Shown: piece by piece, positions 43,134-53,279 of the stretch | How the letters are laid out: each line of letters begins with the position of its first letter | Position numbering within the stretch: the stretch's first letter is position 1 | NCBI GenBank assembly: GCA_951799405.1 | Contig: OX637335.1 | Coordinates: forward strand, 16,496,342-16,560,341 | Length of the DNA stretch: 64,000 bases | Source of the DNA: Agapetus fuscipes | Taxonomy: Eukaryota; Arthropoda; Insecta; Trichoptera; Glossosomatidae | Direction: 5' to 3' | The notes under the pieces: generated by a model | Seen by the model: only the letters and a program-made list of their open reading frames with translations | The model's database searches: none | Told to the model about the DNA's origin: nothing | Made by a program: the position numbers and the translations under genes

Positions 43134-43230
43134 TCTTTTTTTCTGCTGCTTTTATGGTACATGATTTAGCACCAATGAGAAAAATATACTGCGCCAGACT
43201 CTTGACATTCAGGAGTCTGGCCCAGTATAT

Positions 43231-43563
43231 TGTTACGAATGCGTGTCTGTGTGTTTTTACTTGTGTGATTGTGTCTCTAGATGTAATTGTTTGATTGATT
43301 ATGCTTGTGAGCGTTCGCTCGAAGATTTTAAAGTAAGAATATTCTAGCGTGGTCTCGCGTATGCCAGAATAACCCTTTTATACCTATAAGTAGAGATCGC
43401 GATGCTTTGAAGGCAGACTAGTTAGGAAGCTGTTGACCTAAATAATAGTCAAGCGACCGTGGGATGGATTCACTAAATGTGAACGAAATCCTTAAATAAA
43501 TTCTCTGAAAAAAAATAACCGAAGTTGTTAATAAATTGAAACTGTACATCGTAGGTTATAACA
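43231..43563 (+). mobile_element. Solo LTR
   Basis: TGTTACGAATGCGTGTCTG to GTTATAACA; TATA-like TTTTATACC near 43375 and AAATAAATTC near 43493. ATAT precedes it but TTAA follows, so target duplication is not intact. It is preceded by a short perfect palindrome (GCCAGACTC/GAGTCTGGC, 43194-43222). Confidence 0.65.
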
Positions 43564-44999
43564 TTAAATACAGTACAAGTTTTATCTTAGTGATGTTATT
43601 CCCACCTTGGTCTACACATGGGCATGTTTTCAAGCAAAAATGGCATTGCGAAAACCCAGCCTCATACCCATTCCGTTTATACACTTCTATTCGGGGGAGC
43701 GAATCACAAAACGCTCAAGCAAAACTATATTTTTTTTTGTGGCGGAAGGCCTTCCCGCAATAATGGCATACACTAGTATGCTCAAACCCTCCTCGTACCC
43801 GTCCTGTATGTATGTGTTAGAAGGACCCACAGTACACGGACGCTCATACAAAGCTACACATTTTCTCAAGTAGCAGAAGGCCTTTCCGCGAAGTTAATGC
43901 AACGGCACGACAAATCAAGAACCTTTAGGTCAGAGGCGAGCCCAAACTAAATGGTTCGATGTTACTGAAGCTAATAGCATACCTCAGGTGGCACTCCTTG
44001 TGGGATTGTTGCTAGATCACGTGAAGAATGATATACATACATAATACAAAAAAATAATAAAAATCTAAAGACAAGATTACTGTGATTCCGCTGCGGATGC
44101 AGCTTGGCTAAAAGAAGCGCGGAATCACTTAAAAGCGGAGAAAATTGATTTATTTGCAACAAAGTCTGCGTAACCGACTGAACCAATTTATGGTCGTACT
44201 GCAGCAATGCCATGCATGAATGAATGTTTCAAGCTTTCACAGTATTCGAGGGCTTGAAGGGCATGTTTTTGTTTGTCTATAAGTCCTCCATTCATAATGC
44301 CGATCACAGTAAGGCGTCGTGACGGGTAATTTGTCATCGTTAATCCCCATTAAGTTTACGTCTGATGGTGATAATGAATATGAATGCCTTATTGAAATGA
44401 CCAAAGTTGGCGTTAAACAACATAAGCCCGAAGAATTATTCCTCGGGTGTAAAATGATTAGTATCGGAAAGATGACAGATTAGAAAATGACAAAGATTCG
44501 CGTTTTTAATTTTTTGCATAAAAAAATGAGAAAATCGATAAAAAAATCAATCTTTCGGCACAATGGCCGAAAAAAAAAGTTGACGACATTTGTTTTATTG
44601 ATTTTAGCTACGTAGACTTTAATGTTTATAAATAAAAAAAAAACCTAAACAATTAGTTATTCAATTAAAAAAGTGAAACGCCCCCATTTTTGAAGTAAAT
44701 AACTTTTACATTTTTTTTTGCAATAACATCAATAAATTTTTGCCTAACATCCACACATGTTTTTAGAGCAATTGTACAAAATACTTATTGTATACTAAAA
44801 AAACGTAAAAATTGAAGAAAATATCCTATCTAAGTTATCCTTAATTAATATTTAGCCTTGGTATTTTCAACATTAGCTTATGCGACTTTAAAAGATGTAA
44901 AAACACGTCTTTATCATTTAGTATGAAGTCTATGCTAACGTTCAAAATATCTGGCGTTAAAGTGAATGTTCATTTTAATTAAATAAAACGCAGTTTAAA
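43564..44999. other. unassigned DNA
   Basis: Small frames at 43536-43873 overlap on both strands without a domain. 'ggcggaaggcctt' and 'agcagaaggccttt' repeat at 43741 and 43874. No recognised gene or TE. Confidence 0.35.
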
Positions 45000-45085
45000 T
45001 TCACTTTTATATTCTTAACTTTGTCAAACGTTTTCGCCTAAAAAGGCATCATTAGGACAATCTTCATGTTCATCTGAATGTTCAT
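45000..45085 (-). ncRNA. Hammerhead-like motif, probably inactive
   Basis: The minus strand reads CTAATGA, T, GCCT-TTTT-AGGC, GAAA, ACGTTTGAC, then AAAGTGAATTTAAACTGCG. Stem II is perfect but core G5 is A (CTAATGA), a change expected to abolish cleavage. Confidence 0.5.
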
Positions 45086-45106
45086 TGTTTACTGCGTGAA
45101 CAGTAA

Positions 45107-45387
45107 TAATATTAAGATTTATTTATATTTATTTGGTTAGCGCTGTTTTTGTGTGAATCACACCTCAAGAGCCCTCTGCGTCGCTATAAAAGCACCAATT
45201 CTCAAGCAAAACCCAGTTGCTGTTAGGTTGGATGGACCTTCGGTGGCCAGCGTAAAATAATATAATTTTTCACCCAGCGAAGAGAATTTTTGAAAATGTA
45301 AATGGTATTTTTATGCTTCGCCGAGATTCAAACCCACAATATTCCATTTACGAGTCCGAAGCGCTAACTACTAGACTGCGGACCGGT
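45107..45387 (-). repeat. SINE family Y, subtype Ya
   Basis: ATT tail, 'TTTATTTGGTTAGCGCTGTT', 'CACACCTCAAGAGCCCTCTG', the body, and the head with 'GCGCTAACTACTAGACTGCG' then GACCGG. A small deletion affects the body after 'ccctctgcg'. Confidence 0.88.
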
Positions 45388-45774
45388 TCAAATGTGCAAA
45401 CTTTAGAAGTTTTAAATATTTAATCCTTTAAATACGAGTAAAAAAGAATGTTCTCTAATATTTAAATAGTTTTAAAGACAGACTCTTAACAAACTTTTTC
45501 AAATTTTAATGACACTTTAGACATCGTTTCCTAGAAAACTGCTAATGTTTTTGTGAGCGTCATTCTTTTGACGGTAAATATGTAATTTTTCAATATCTCT
45601 CCGCGCGATCTATTTTGCGAAATCGCCGATAAAGAATCGCTTAAAGTTTTTCAATCATTTTTCCTGGAGCAGAGACCACGAAAGTGCCATAAAATATCCA
45701 ACGTGACTGCATGTGCCACGGTGTTAGGGAAAAATGAGGTAGACCTGCTCTTGCTGGGTTAGATGAAAATAGAG
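45388..45774. other. unassigned DNA
   Basis: Nothing recognised. Confidence 0.3.
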
Positions 45775-46215
45775 GAAAACAAAGTGAAAAGGGAAAGAAA
45801 GAAAAATGGAGAAAATAAGGGAAATAAAGAAGAAAAAAGTAAAATGAAAGAAAAGTGAGGAAAATAAATAAAAATAAAGCAAAAGTGAGAAAAATAAGTT
45901 GAAATGGAGAATTGGAAAAATGAGAATGGAGGAATAATAAAAGAAAATGGAGAAAAACAATGGAAATGGAGAAAAATAAAGGAAAATGGTAAAGAAGGAA
46001 GATAAATGGAAATAAAAAATGGGAATGAAGAAAAATAAATGAAAAGGTAATAAGGGAAATTGGAGATACAAAAAAAATAGAGAATATAAAGGGAAATGAA
46101 GAAAAATAAAGGAAAAGGGAGAAAAATCAAGAGAAATGAAGAAAAAAGGGAAATAGGGAAAATGACAAAAAGAAAATAGTGAAAAAAAAGAAATGGAGAA
46201 AAATAAAAGGAAAAT
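45775..46215. repeat. Polypurine tract, degenerate ~20-bp unit
   Basis: About 440 bp with almost only A and G (plus occasional T) on the plus strand; phrases ATGGAGAAAAATAAAGGAAA recur irregularly. The 206-codon minus-strand frame across it is Phe/Ser/Leu-only and is a by-product of the purine bias. Confidence 0.85.
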
Positions 46216-46680
46216 TTGAAAGATGGTGTCTGGAAATGGTCTCCATTAAGATGGGGTAAAACGAGGGAGAGCGATGAAAGTAGAGTAAAACGTGGGAGAA
46301 GATTTTCTAGATTAAATAGACAAATATGACGAGAAATTTTATAAGGGATGAAACGATGTGAAAAGGCTATAAAATTCACAAAGCGCTTGCTTTGTATTTT
46401 AACGATTGTCCTGTCATGCGGAGCTTTACATCTACATAGGTTGACTATTTGTACAAATAACGCCTTCTATCGTTATAAATTTCCTTTTAGGTTTGCAGTT
46501 ATATAGAGCAAATATAAAAAGTAAAAGAAAGAAAACAGAATCAACTGGAAGAATAATTCTTAATCTACAATCAATGTTTATGTTAGTTGGAATTTAAATT
46601 TAAATTTAATTTAATTGAATCTAGTTAAATTTTTATTTCATTTTAACTTTTTTAATTATTTGCCTCTCTAAAACTTTTGT
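46216..46680. other. unassigned DNA
   Basis: Nothing recognised. Confidence 0.3.
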
Positions 46681-46825
46681 GTTCCTTAACTTACAGGTTA
46701 GTATGAGGCTAACCCTCTATGCTGTAACCTGCCATGGTTCACTTTTGTAATTGCCATCCCAGTTTCAGGGAAAAGCGGCAGTAGTTGCAAAGGATATGTT
46801 CACGTGAGGGTTGTTTCATTACATA

Positions 46826-48570
46826 TAATAATAATAATAATAACAGGCTGATTTATTTTAAATTACACATGATAAGAGAGCGCCGTTTTTGTGTGTGTCA
46901 CACCTCAAGGGCCCTCTCCGATCATGGATAAGACTTTCTAAACAAGTGTGCCTTGAGTGCTCCTCGAAATACACCCACAGAATTGGAGTTCTTCACTCCG
47001 GGTGGCAGTCTGTTCCACTCCACCGGCCCCGCAACACGGAAAGCGCGGTCTCCGAAGTTTGTACGAATCTGACGGCGCGGCTGAACCAAATTGACTACTC
47101 CATCACCCGCAGATCTGAGTGTCTGCCTCCTAACACCCATTTCAACAGGTGAAATCATATCAGCCAGATAAGGTGGGGCCAAGCCATTGATGGCTTTATA
47201 TACCATTAAACAAACACGGAAGACCACCCTCTCCGGGAAACGAAGCCAATGAAGTTTTTTTTAACAGCGGGGTGATGTGAGCGAATTTGGGAATCCCGAA
47301 TATGAGTCTTGCTGCCGAATTCAACACAGATTGAAAGCGATTAAACTGTTTCTTCGGCTGACCACTATAAAGCGTCGAGCAATAGTCAATCCGAGACATC
47401 ACAAACGCACTCACCAGGGTCTTAACCGCATCTGACGGCAGACATTTTCTTATTGCCTTTATTTGGCGAAGCGAAAAAAAAGAAGAAGCTATTGTGGCAT
47501 CTATTTGCCTATCCAGTGTCAGGTTACGATCCAGTAAGACTCCTAGAAGTCTTACCGAATCAGAAGGCTGGATTAGCTTACCTCCTATGGAGAGTGGTAC
47601 TCTATTCACCAGAAGGTGGTCACGCCTCGATGTGGCTGCCCAGAGTATCTCCGTCTTATCCATGTTTAAGATTAGGCCATTGTTCCTCATCCACCCACCG
47701 ACCTCCGCGATACACCCAGAGACCCTGCAACTGAGGTCCTCAGCCATGTCTGGCCGAGAATGAGAATATATTTGCCAGTCATCTGCATATGAGTGTGCGA
47801 TGAGGCCCCATTTTTCAACAATACTCTCAATCTCAGCAGTATACAATATGAAAAGGATCGGACCCAGCACAGAGCCCTGTGGGACCCCGGAAGACAGCGA
47901 GTAGGTAGGTGAAACACTATCACAAATACGCACCGCCTGTCTGCGCTCCACCAGATAGGAAGAAAACCACGCCAAAGCCCCTCCGGTCAAACCAAATGAC
48001 ACCTCCAATCTCTCAATAAGAATTGGGTGACTTACTGTGTCAAAGGCCGCACTCATATCAAGAAGCGCCAGTAAGGCTAGATTACCACACTCCACAGCTG
48101 ATATCATATCCGATACAAGCATGAGCATACCGGTTTCTGTTGAGTGATATTTCCGGTATGCAGACTGCCTCTTAGGCATTAAGCCGCTTGCATCCAGATA
48201 GGATACCAACCGCCGCGAGACAATCCGCTCCAGCACCTTCGACAAGAATGGCAGATTTGACACAGGTCTATAATTTGAGGGATCACCGGGATCCAACTGT
48301 GGCTTTTTAAGGATTGGCGTGATGTGTGCTACCTTCAAAGACGGAGGAACAGTGGCATCCATTAGGCATCCATTGATTACCTTAACAATAAATGGAGCCA
48401 GCTGTAAGATGCATTCTTTGAGTACCCAGACTGGTACAGGGTCAAGGCCACACTGCTTGTTTGGCGATCCTACCACAATCTGACACACCTCATCTATGTC
48501 AGTTAAATCAAATACTTCGAGTCGCGAAGCACTTCCAATCCTTGAGACAGAAGTACCTGCAACCCAAGCA
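46826..48570 (-). mobile_element. 5'-truncated CR1/L2-type LINE
   Basis: Minus-strand element of about 1.75 kb. It starts inside the reverse transcriptase region (no endonuclease domain) and ends with a short 3' UTR and ATT repeats (46826-46845). The 3' UTR contains GAGAGGGCCCTTGAGGTGTG, ACACACAAAAACGGCGCTC and AAATAAATCAGCCTG, which is also the 3' end of SINE Ya. It sits inside an X copy. Shared tail plus LINE reverse transcriptase in one window points to this family as the driver of Ya. Confidence 0.88.
46922..48545 (-). pseudogene. CR1/L2-type LINE reverse transcriptase, frameshifted
   Basis: Non-LTR reverse transcriptase, copying element RNA at a nicked target. The first frame (about 450 codons) shows NYRPVSNLPFLSKVLERIV at residues 115-133, LLDMSAAFDTVSHPIL at 185-200, SGVPQGSVLGPILFILY at 243-259 and the catalytic YADD at 277-280. 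C-terminal thumb segments (LNMDKTE, RLLGVLLD, SRIDYCSTLYSG) follow. After LLKK a run of eight A (47255-47262 as T on the plus strand) carries one extra base. The next frame resumes with L-H-W-L, then VYKAINGLAPPYLADM and ends HLFRKSYP. The first ~25 residues of the longest open frame (to 48617) are translated X sequence. The endonuclease half is missing. Otherwise it is well preserved, so insertion was fairly recent. Confidence 0.9.
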
Positions 48571-48633
48571 AAGTGCAATGCAGCATGCGTTAACGTGAAC
48601 TTACTGTGGGCATGCATTAAATATTAATCGATG

Positions 48634-48868
48634 ATATTCCTAGACATTTTAGTCGCCCGTTGAGCCCACTCTTTGACAAACTAATGATGCATTTTTATGA
48701 AGACCTGTCAATCCAAGATGGCCGTAAGTGAACAGCTGATTAGTCTTTGTACAAATATTACCAAAATTCGGTAGGTAAGAATGACAGTGGGGATATGACT
48801 TTCAGCTAGAAATCATTAGTTTGTCAAAACGTGGGCTCAACGGTCGACTAAAATGTCTAAGAATAGCA
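48634..48868. mobile_element. Palindromic MITE family B inserted in X
   Basis: ATATTCCTAGACATTTTAGT ... GAGCCCACTCTTTGACAAAC at the left; GTTTGTCAAAACGTGGGCTC and ACTAAAATGTCTAAGAATAG at the right. The centre again carries a family A half (AACAGCTGATTAGTC, GGTAGGTAAGAATGAC). Confidence 0.82.
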
Positions 48869-48910
48869 CTGTATGAGTCTTCAATGTCAATTTATCTTTG
48901 CAACTGAACT

Positions 48911-49622
48911 GACCGACAAAGTTGTTTTTGTCCCATGCTTAAGGGGAAAAATATATATTTTTTTCTAAATAATAAAATAAATAAAAATAACTATACTGGC
49001 GTAACAAGTGGAATCTAGACGATGAATCTACTCATCCCAGTAGCTTTATATAGCTCTGTAGGCGACCAACCAGTCCGTTCTCGTAACCTGTCGGCATGCG
49101 GCGTAGAGCCCACCACCTTCAGTACAAAACATTTCTTTCAAACTCAACAACATCGTGTACCGAATATGCATGAAAAGCGAAACAGCACATCTTAAGTGAG
49201 TTTGAGTTTCCGTATGTTTTTAGGAAAGCACTATAAACGAGTTAGTTTGGGTAGTCGTAGCAGTTTCGTAGCGGTCTCGTAGAGGCACGTAGAGGGGAAT
49301 GGCTGGACGTAGCGGCCCGGGAAATGAACAGACATGTCCCTTGAGAACAGGGACACGCCCTGCATTCCAATACACACCTGTACTCAAAGTGCAGAGCGTC
49401 ACGTGTAAACGCAATCGTAGCGTTGTACCAAAAATGTATTGAAACTTAAATGAGTCGTTTTAGTTTCTGTATATTTTTTTTTGTAAACGCTACTGTAGAG
49501 TTTACACTAGGTGTGGTGCACAAAGAGTGCATTGTAGTACAGATGGTGTGCAGGTGCATTGTAGTATTGAGATGATTTTTGTACCTCTACATCACAAATC
49601 GGCCTCAAGAGTTCTAAATGTT
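48911..49622. other. unassigned DNA
   Basis: 49130-49500 holds repeated phrases 'gtagcgttgtacc', 'gagtttgagtttccgtat' and 'gtaaacgctactgtagagtt' in inverted relation, resembling a diverged foldback element. 'gtgcattgtagta' repeats at 49527 and 49554. Confidence 0.4.
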
Positions 49623-49835
49623 GAACACTGTAAAAAATAGTTCACTGAACGAATGTCACCCCTGTTTCAGAGAAGGTTGAAAAAAATAGCAGGGTGTATG
49701 TTCATTTCAGGTTTGGTACGAATTTGTAAGTACACATTCAGCATTTCTAAGCACGAACTTACACGTGTCTGTTTGTGGACATGCATTCGATATGACTGTG
49801 TTGAATGTTAATATATCTTTGCAACTTAGATTCTT
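49623..49835 (+). repeat. Family X copy, 5' clipped
   Basis: 'aacactgtaaaaaatagttc' to 'atatctttgcaacttagatt'. Confidence 0.82.
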
Positions 49836-50212
49836 GATTTAAGATCATTTAATATTAAGTATAAATGAAGACATCATCACAGTTTTTTGAAATCACCTTC
49901 ACCATTTCACTTTCACGCTGAGAAAGCTCATTGTAGCCGGGGCTAAACGTCCGAAATGTTCCAGATCCCACAGACCACGACTATATATCCTGGAAACCAT
50001 CTCTCTAGCATCATCATCTGGCCGTGTAAGCCTAAAACTCTTATTGTAAGGTATAATTTAAAATCTCTAGTTTTTTAAATCTCTAGGCTTTTTGGTTTGA
50101 CAGATTGTATTGTTTTAAATGATAATTTTATAGTACCTTTTTTTGCCCTCTTTTCCTTTAAAGTATCCAAAAAGAGAAAAAAACTCTTTGTGCATCGAAT
50201 AAAACAGCGTTG
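49836..50212. other. unassigned DNA
   Basis: Nothing recognised; 'ggggctaaacgtccgaaatg' near 49939 is distinctive but unplaced. Confidence 0.3.
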
Positions 50213-50423
50213 ATCGGTCCGTAGTCTAGGGGTTAACACTTCTGATTCGTAAATGGAAGGTTGTGGGTTCGAGTCCCGGCAATGCACAAAAAAAATATCA
50301 ATTATATTTTCAAATATGCTCTTTGCTGGGCGACGACCAAACTCGCAGATGGCTCTTGAGGTGTGATACACACAAAAACCGTGCTCACTAAATAAATCAT
50401 CCTAATATTGTCATTATTATTAC
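50213..50423 (+). repeat. SINE family Y, subtype Ya, body deleted
   Basis: Head ATCGGTCCGTAGTCTAGG with perfect B box GGTTCGAGTCC, then a jump at 'gctctttgctgggcg' straight to 'acgaccaaactcgcagatgg' and the Ya module, ATT tail. About 90 bp of the body is missing. Confidence 0.88.
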
Positions 50424-50564
50424 GTTAATCATTAGAAAAACTTGTTGTATTTAATCAACAATCAGTGCAAAATGTACCTGACATACCTAGCCGCCAATGC
50501 CAAATCCTTTTCACTTTATATTATCTAGATTTTCAGCAGTAACTTTGTGAAAGTTTATTTAAAT

Positions 50565-50760
50565 TGATAAAAAAAAAAAAATACTTTGTTTGAATTCACA
50601 TGAGTTTTGTTTTTGTTTAACACGACCAGTTTCGGGAGAAGCAATACTATTTACACCTGAAGATGGGAGGTACTGCTTCTCCCGAAACTAGGCGTGTTAA
50701 ACAAAAATAAAACTTATGTGAATTAAAACAAAGTAATTTTTATTTTAACCGTTTCACTTT
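50565..50760. ncRNA. Palindromic Penelope-type end with hammerhead-like motif
   Basis: Plus strand: CTGAAGA (50657-50663), T, GGGAG ... CTCCC stem-loop, GAAAC (50684-50688), then GTGTTAAACAAAAATAAAAC and TGTGAATTAAAACAAAGT. The left half is its reverse complement ('CTTTGTTTGAATTCACATGA', 'GTTTAACACGACCAGTTTCG'). Core positions fit a hammerhead; cleavage site not assigned. Confidence 0.6.
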
Positions 50761-50764
50761 ATTT

Positions 50765-51573
50765 ATTTCCTTTGATAATCTCAGTTATAGCTCATAACCT
50801 GTCACATGTAAACGTATCAAAAATTTGCATTGCTCTGTGTTGTGACACTTTTGTTATCCGAGCGCAAAATACGGATATCTGTTCTCCTTACGTGGAAGTA
50901 AAGGCATTGCTTATGACGGCGTGTAATTGAAATTTCCCGCATTTCTCTATGACGTTTCATGTTCTGGAAATGCTTCCCGCAATATCTAATGCGCATACAG
51001 CTACATATATGCAAATATCCCGTTATTAAAAAACGTAAATGAAAAACAAGTCAGTTCCAGTTTTCAATTAACTGACTGGGTGGAGAGTGAGTGATTAAGT
51101 TTTACGATGATTTGAAAGAGGTTGTATGGGTTTTGATGTATATTTTTTACTAATTTCATTTTATAGCGAAAATAAACAGGAAAACATCATTTTACGAGCA
51201 TTTACTTGGGCTTGTTTGTTAGATAGATGAGTTGGTAGAACTTTGTAACTCAATGGCAGAGAGCTAGGGTTCTGCAGCATGTAAAGATGCATTGATTTTC
51301 CGTTTAGGTGTTTTTTTAACCCGTAATGAGAACCTCACACATTAAGAGCAGTAAAATTTCTCTCTAAGTATGGGTTTTGGCATTAGATTGGCCCTCTTAT
51401 GCGTCAAAATAAGTAGGCTTAACCAATTTTTACGCTTTGCTTAATATACAAACGATGTTTAAAGATGAAGTCAAAAAAAATATTTTGTAAAAAAACGCAA
51501 ACTGAAAGTACTATGTTTCATATAAACCAATTCAATCATGGTTTGTTTTCAGCCAATATCGATCACCACACTT
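50765..51573. other. unassigned DNA
   Basis: Nothing recognised. A 65-codon minus frame at 50817-51014 is His/Arg-rich without known motif. Confidence 0.3.
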
Positions 51574-51769
51574 TTCCTTGACTTATAAGCTGGTAAGAGG
51601 CTGACCACCCACAGGAAAGGTCGGAAAACTTTGCAGAGTTTATGTTCATTTGAGGTTTGAATTTTAATTTGTAAGTAAACATGCATCATTCGTAAGCGTG
51701 AAATTCCATGTGTTTGTGGGTGGGCGTGCATGAATTTTAAATGTTAATATATCTTTGCAACTAAGATTG
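51574..51769 (+). repeat. Family X copy, internal deletion
   Basis: TTCCTTGACTTATAAGCTGG to ATATCTTTGCAACTAAGATT; about 45 bp around GGTTCACTTTGCCAATG is missing. Confidence 0.82.
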
Positions 51770-52083
51770 TAGATAATACACCTAGTCCGTGGCAAAATAA
51801 CACACAATAAAACACTAAGCGGCTAACACCACTGCTACAAAGAATCAATACATTACCAAATCCCAAACCTCAACAAATGTCATCGACTTCTAGATTGTCT
51901 GAAATCTGCAAAATCTCCCGCACGCAATTCTTGAAAAATGTAAGAACTGAAAAAAAGGTATTACATAGACAAGATGTAATAAAAATAATACTAAACATGT
52001 TCGCGAAATGAGTCAGCGATTCGCAGACTGTTGAATTTATAGTATGCAAGATAAATGTCTGCGCCTTCATCTGAGATCACATA
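51770..52083. other. Unassigned with a Yb-end-like piece
   Basis: 51820-51940 ('ccactgctacaaagaatc', 'aaaatctcccgcacgcaat') resembles the Yb 3' module without a head. The rest is unassigned. Confidence 0.4.
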
Positions 52084-52206
52084 CCCCGAGTATAAAAGCG
52101 CAGCGTAAACACTCCTCTACTGCGTAAATCGAAAAAAATGCATGAAAACTAAATCACTCACTAGGAGCACCATCGTTTATTCAATACATTTTCTACTTGC
52201 GCAAAC
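52084..52206. mobile_element. MITE family C, diverged
   Basis: CCCCGAGTATAAAAGCGCAG, 'cctctactgcgtaaatcg' and 'aaaactaaatcactcactag' match the left and centre of family C; the right arm is weak. Confidence 0.6.
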
Positions 52207-52420
52207 GTGAGCAGTTTATGTAAATGTTTTATGGTGCATTTATCCACGTTGACTGGCCCGCCTTCGAATATAAAATGCCTGGCTTTGTGCAGAGCGCCGT
52301 GCCAAGCAAGGGCCTGTTGTCGCAACTGCGGAGTTACTCGGCCGCAGGCTTTTTCTACGTCTTTTCTCCTCGATCTAGCAATGTTCATCCGCCCAGCGGG
52401 ACGTAGAAATAACGTGCACG
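52207..52420. other. GC-richer unique patch, open on both strands
   Basis: Clearly GC-richer than the surroundings. The minus strand has a 75-codon frame (to 52161) and the plus strand a 104-codon frame from 52207. Neither has a domain I recognise. It could be an exon or a decayed gene piece, or chance. Confidence 0.25.
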
Positions 52421-52642
52421 AAGCATTGCATATAAATTTGAAGATTTCTGTGCATTGCTGTTACTCCAAATATAAAATCGGTGATCACATGAAAGTTTTT
52501 CAGTCATATTTTAAAATTTGAGTATGAGATAAACAATAAAATAACGTTGACTTATTTTTTTTATTTGTAAGGTGAAATATTACAAAGTTAATACCACTAC
52601 AATCAATGACCGGAATGTAGAGAAACGAAATTTCATAATCTA

Positions 52643-52895
52643 TTCCTTGACTTAACGGTTGGTTTGAGGCTAACCACCCATACTGTAAAATATGGTTCAC
52701 TTTGCCAATGTCACCCCTGTTTCAGAGAAGGTCGGCAAAAATTGCAGGGCTTATGTCAGGGCATTTGAGGTCTGGATTTTGATTTATAAACACATGCTGC
52801 ATTTGTAAACGCGAATTTGCACGTGTCTATTTGTGAGCATGCATTTGATGTGAATTTTAAATGTTTATGTATCTTTGCAACTTTAATTAGATAAG
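52643..52895 (+). repeat. Family X copy
   Basis: TTCCTTGACTTAACGGTTGG to TGTATCTTTGCAACTTTAAT. Confidence 0.85.
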
Positions 52896-52902
52896 ATTAT
52901 AT

Positions 52903-53094
52903 CTTATCTAGTTTAATCTTAGTTGCAAATATATATTAAATGCATTCCCACAAGCAGACACGTACGAGTATAAGTTCACGTTTAAACATGCCGCATGTGG
53001 ACTTACAATGTAAACCTGTAACTGGGTTAAAATTGATAAAGTGAACCATTTTGGTTTACAGCATACAGCCTCATACCAACCAATAAGTCAAGAT
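52903..53094 (-). repeat. Family X copy, tail to tail with the previous one
   Basis: 'cttatctagtttaatcttag' to 'caaccaataagtcaagatt', with internal deletions. The AGATAAGATTATATCTTATCT between the two tails is palindromic. Confidence 0.8.
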
Positions 53095-53279
53095 TAGACA
53101 TGTGGAATGCTTCATACTTAGATTTGAAAAAACCTTGTCTTCGTGCTTTTGTTCACTAACGTCCACATAGTTGGTATGGGCATCAGGTAGCATGTTCCCG
53201 CATTCGGGCAAACACGGGCGGATCACATCACCTGAGAGGCTGGCGCGCCGCGACGCTGAAGGGATGAGTTGTCCTCTCA

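Larger units (their letters stand above)
46681..48910 (+). repeat. Family X copy broken into three by two insertions
   Basis: X 5' part 46681-46823 (GTTCCTTAACTTACAGG to 'cacgtgagggttgtttcatt'), X middle 48577-48633 ('cagcatgcgttaacgtgaac' to 'gcattaaatattaatcg'), X 3' end about 48872-48910 ('gagtcttcaatgtcaa' to 'atctttgcaactga'). The gaps hold a LINE (minus) and a family B MITE. Confidence 0.8.

Noticed and set aside
43194..43222. Short perfect hairpin as a bacterial-type terminator
   Set aside because: No bacterial context and no T-run; it is a short palindrome next to an LTR.
45724..46379. Long minus-strand open frames (115 and 206 codons)
   Set aside because: Composed almost only of Phe, Ser, Leu, Ile and Tyr because the plus strand is polypurine; no domain.
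46889..47763. Plus-strand open frames over the LINE
   Set aside because: Antisense shadows of the reverse transcriptase.
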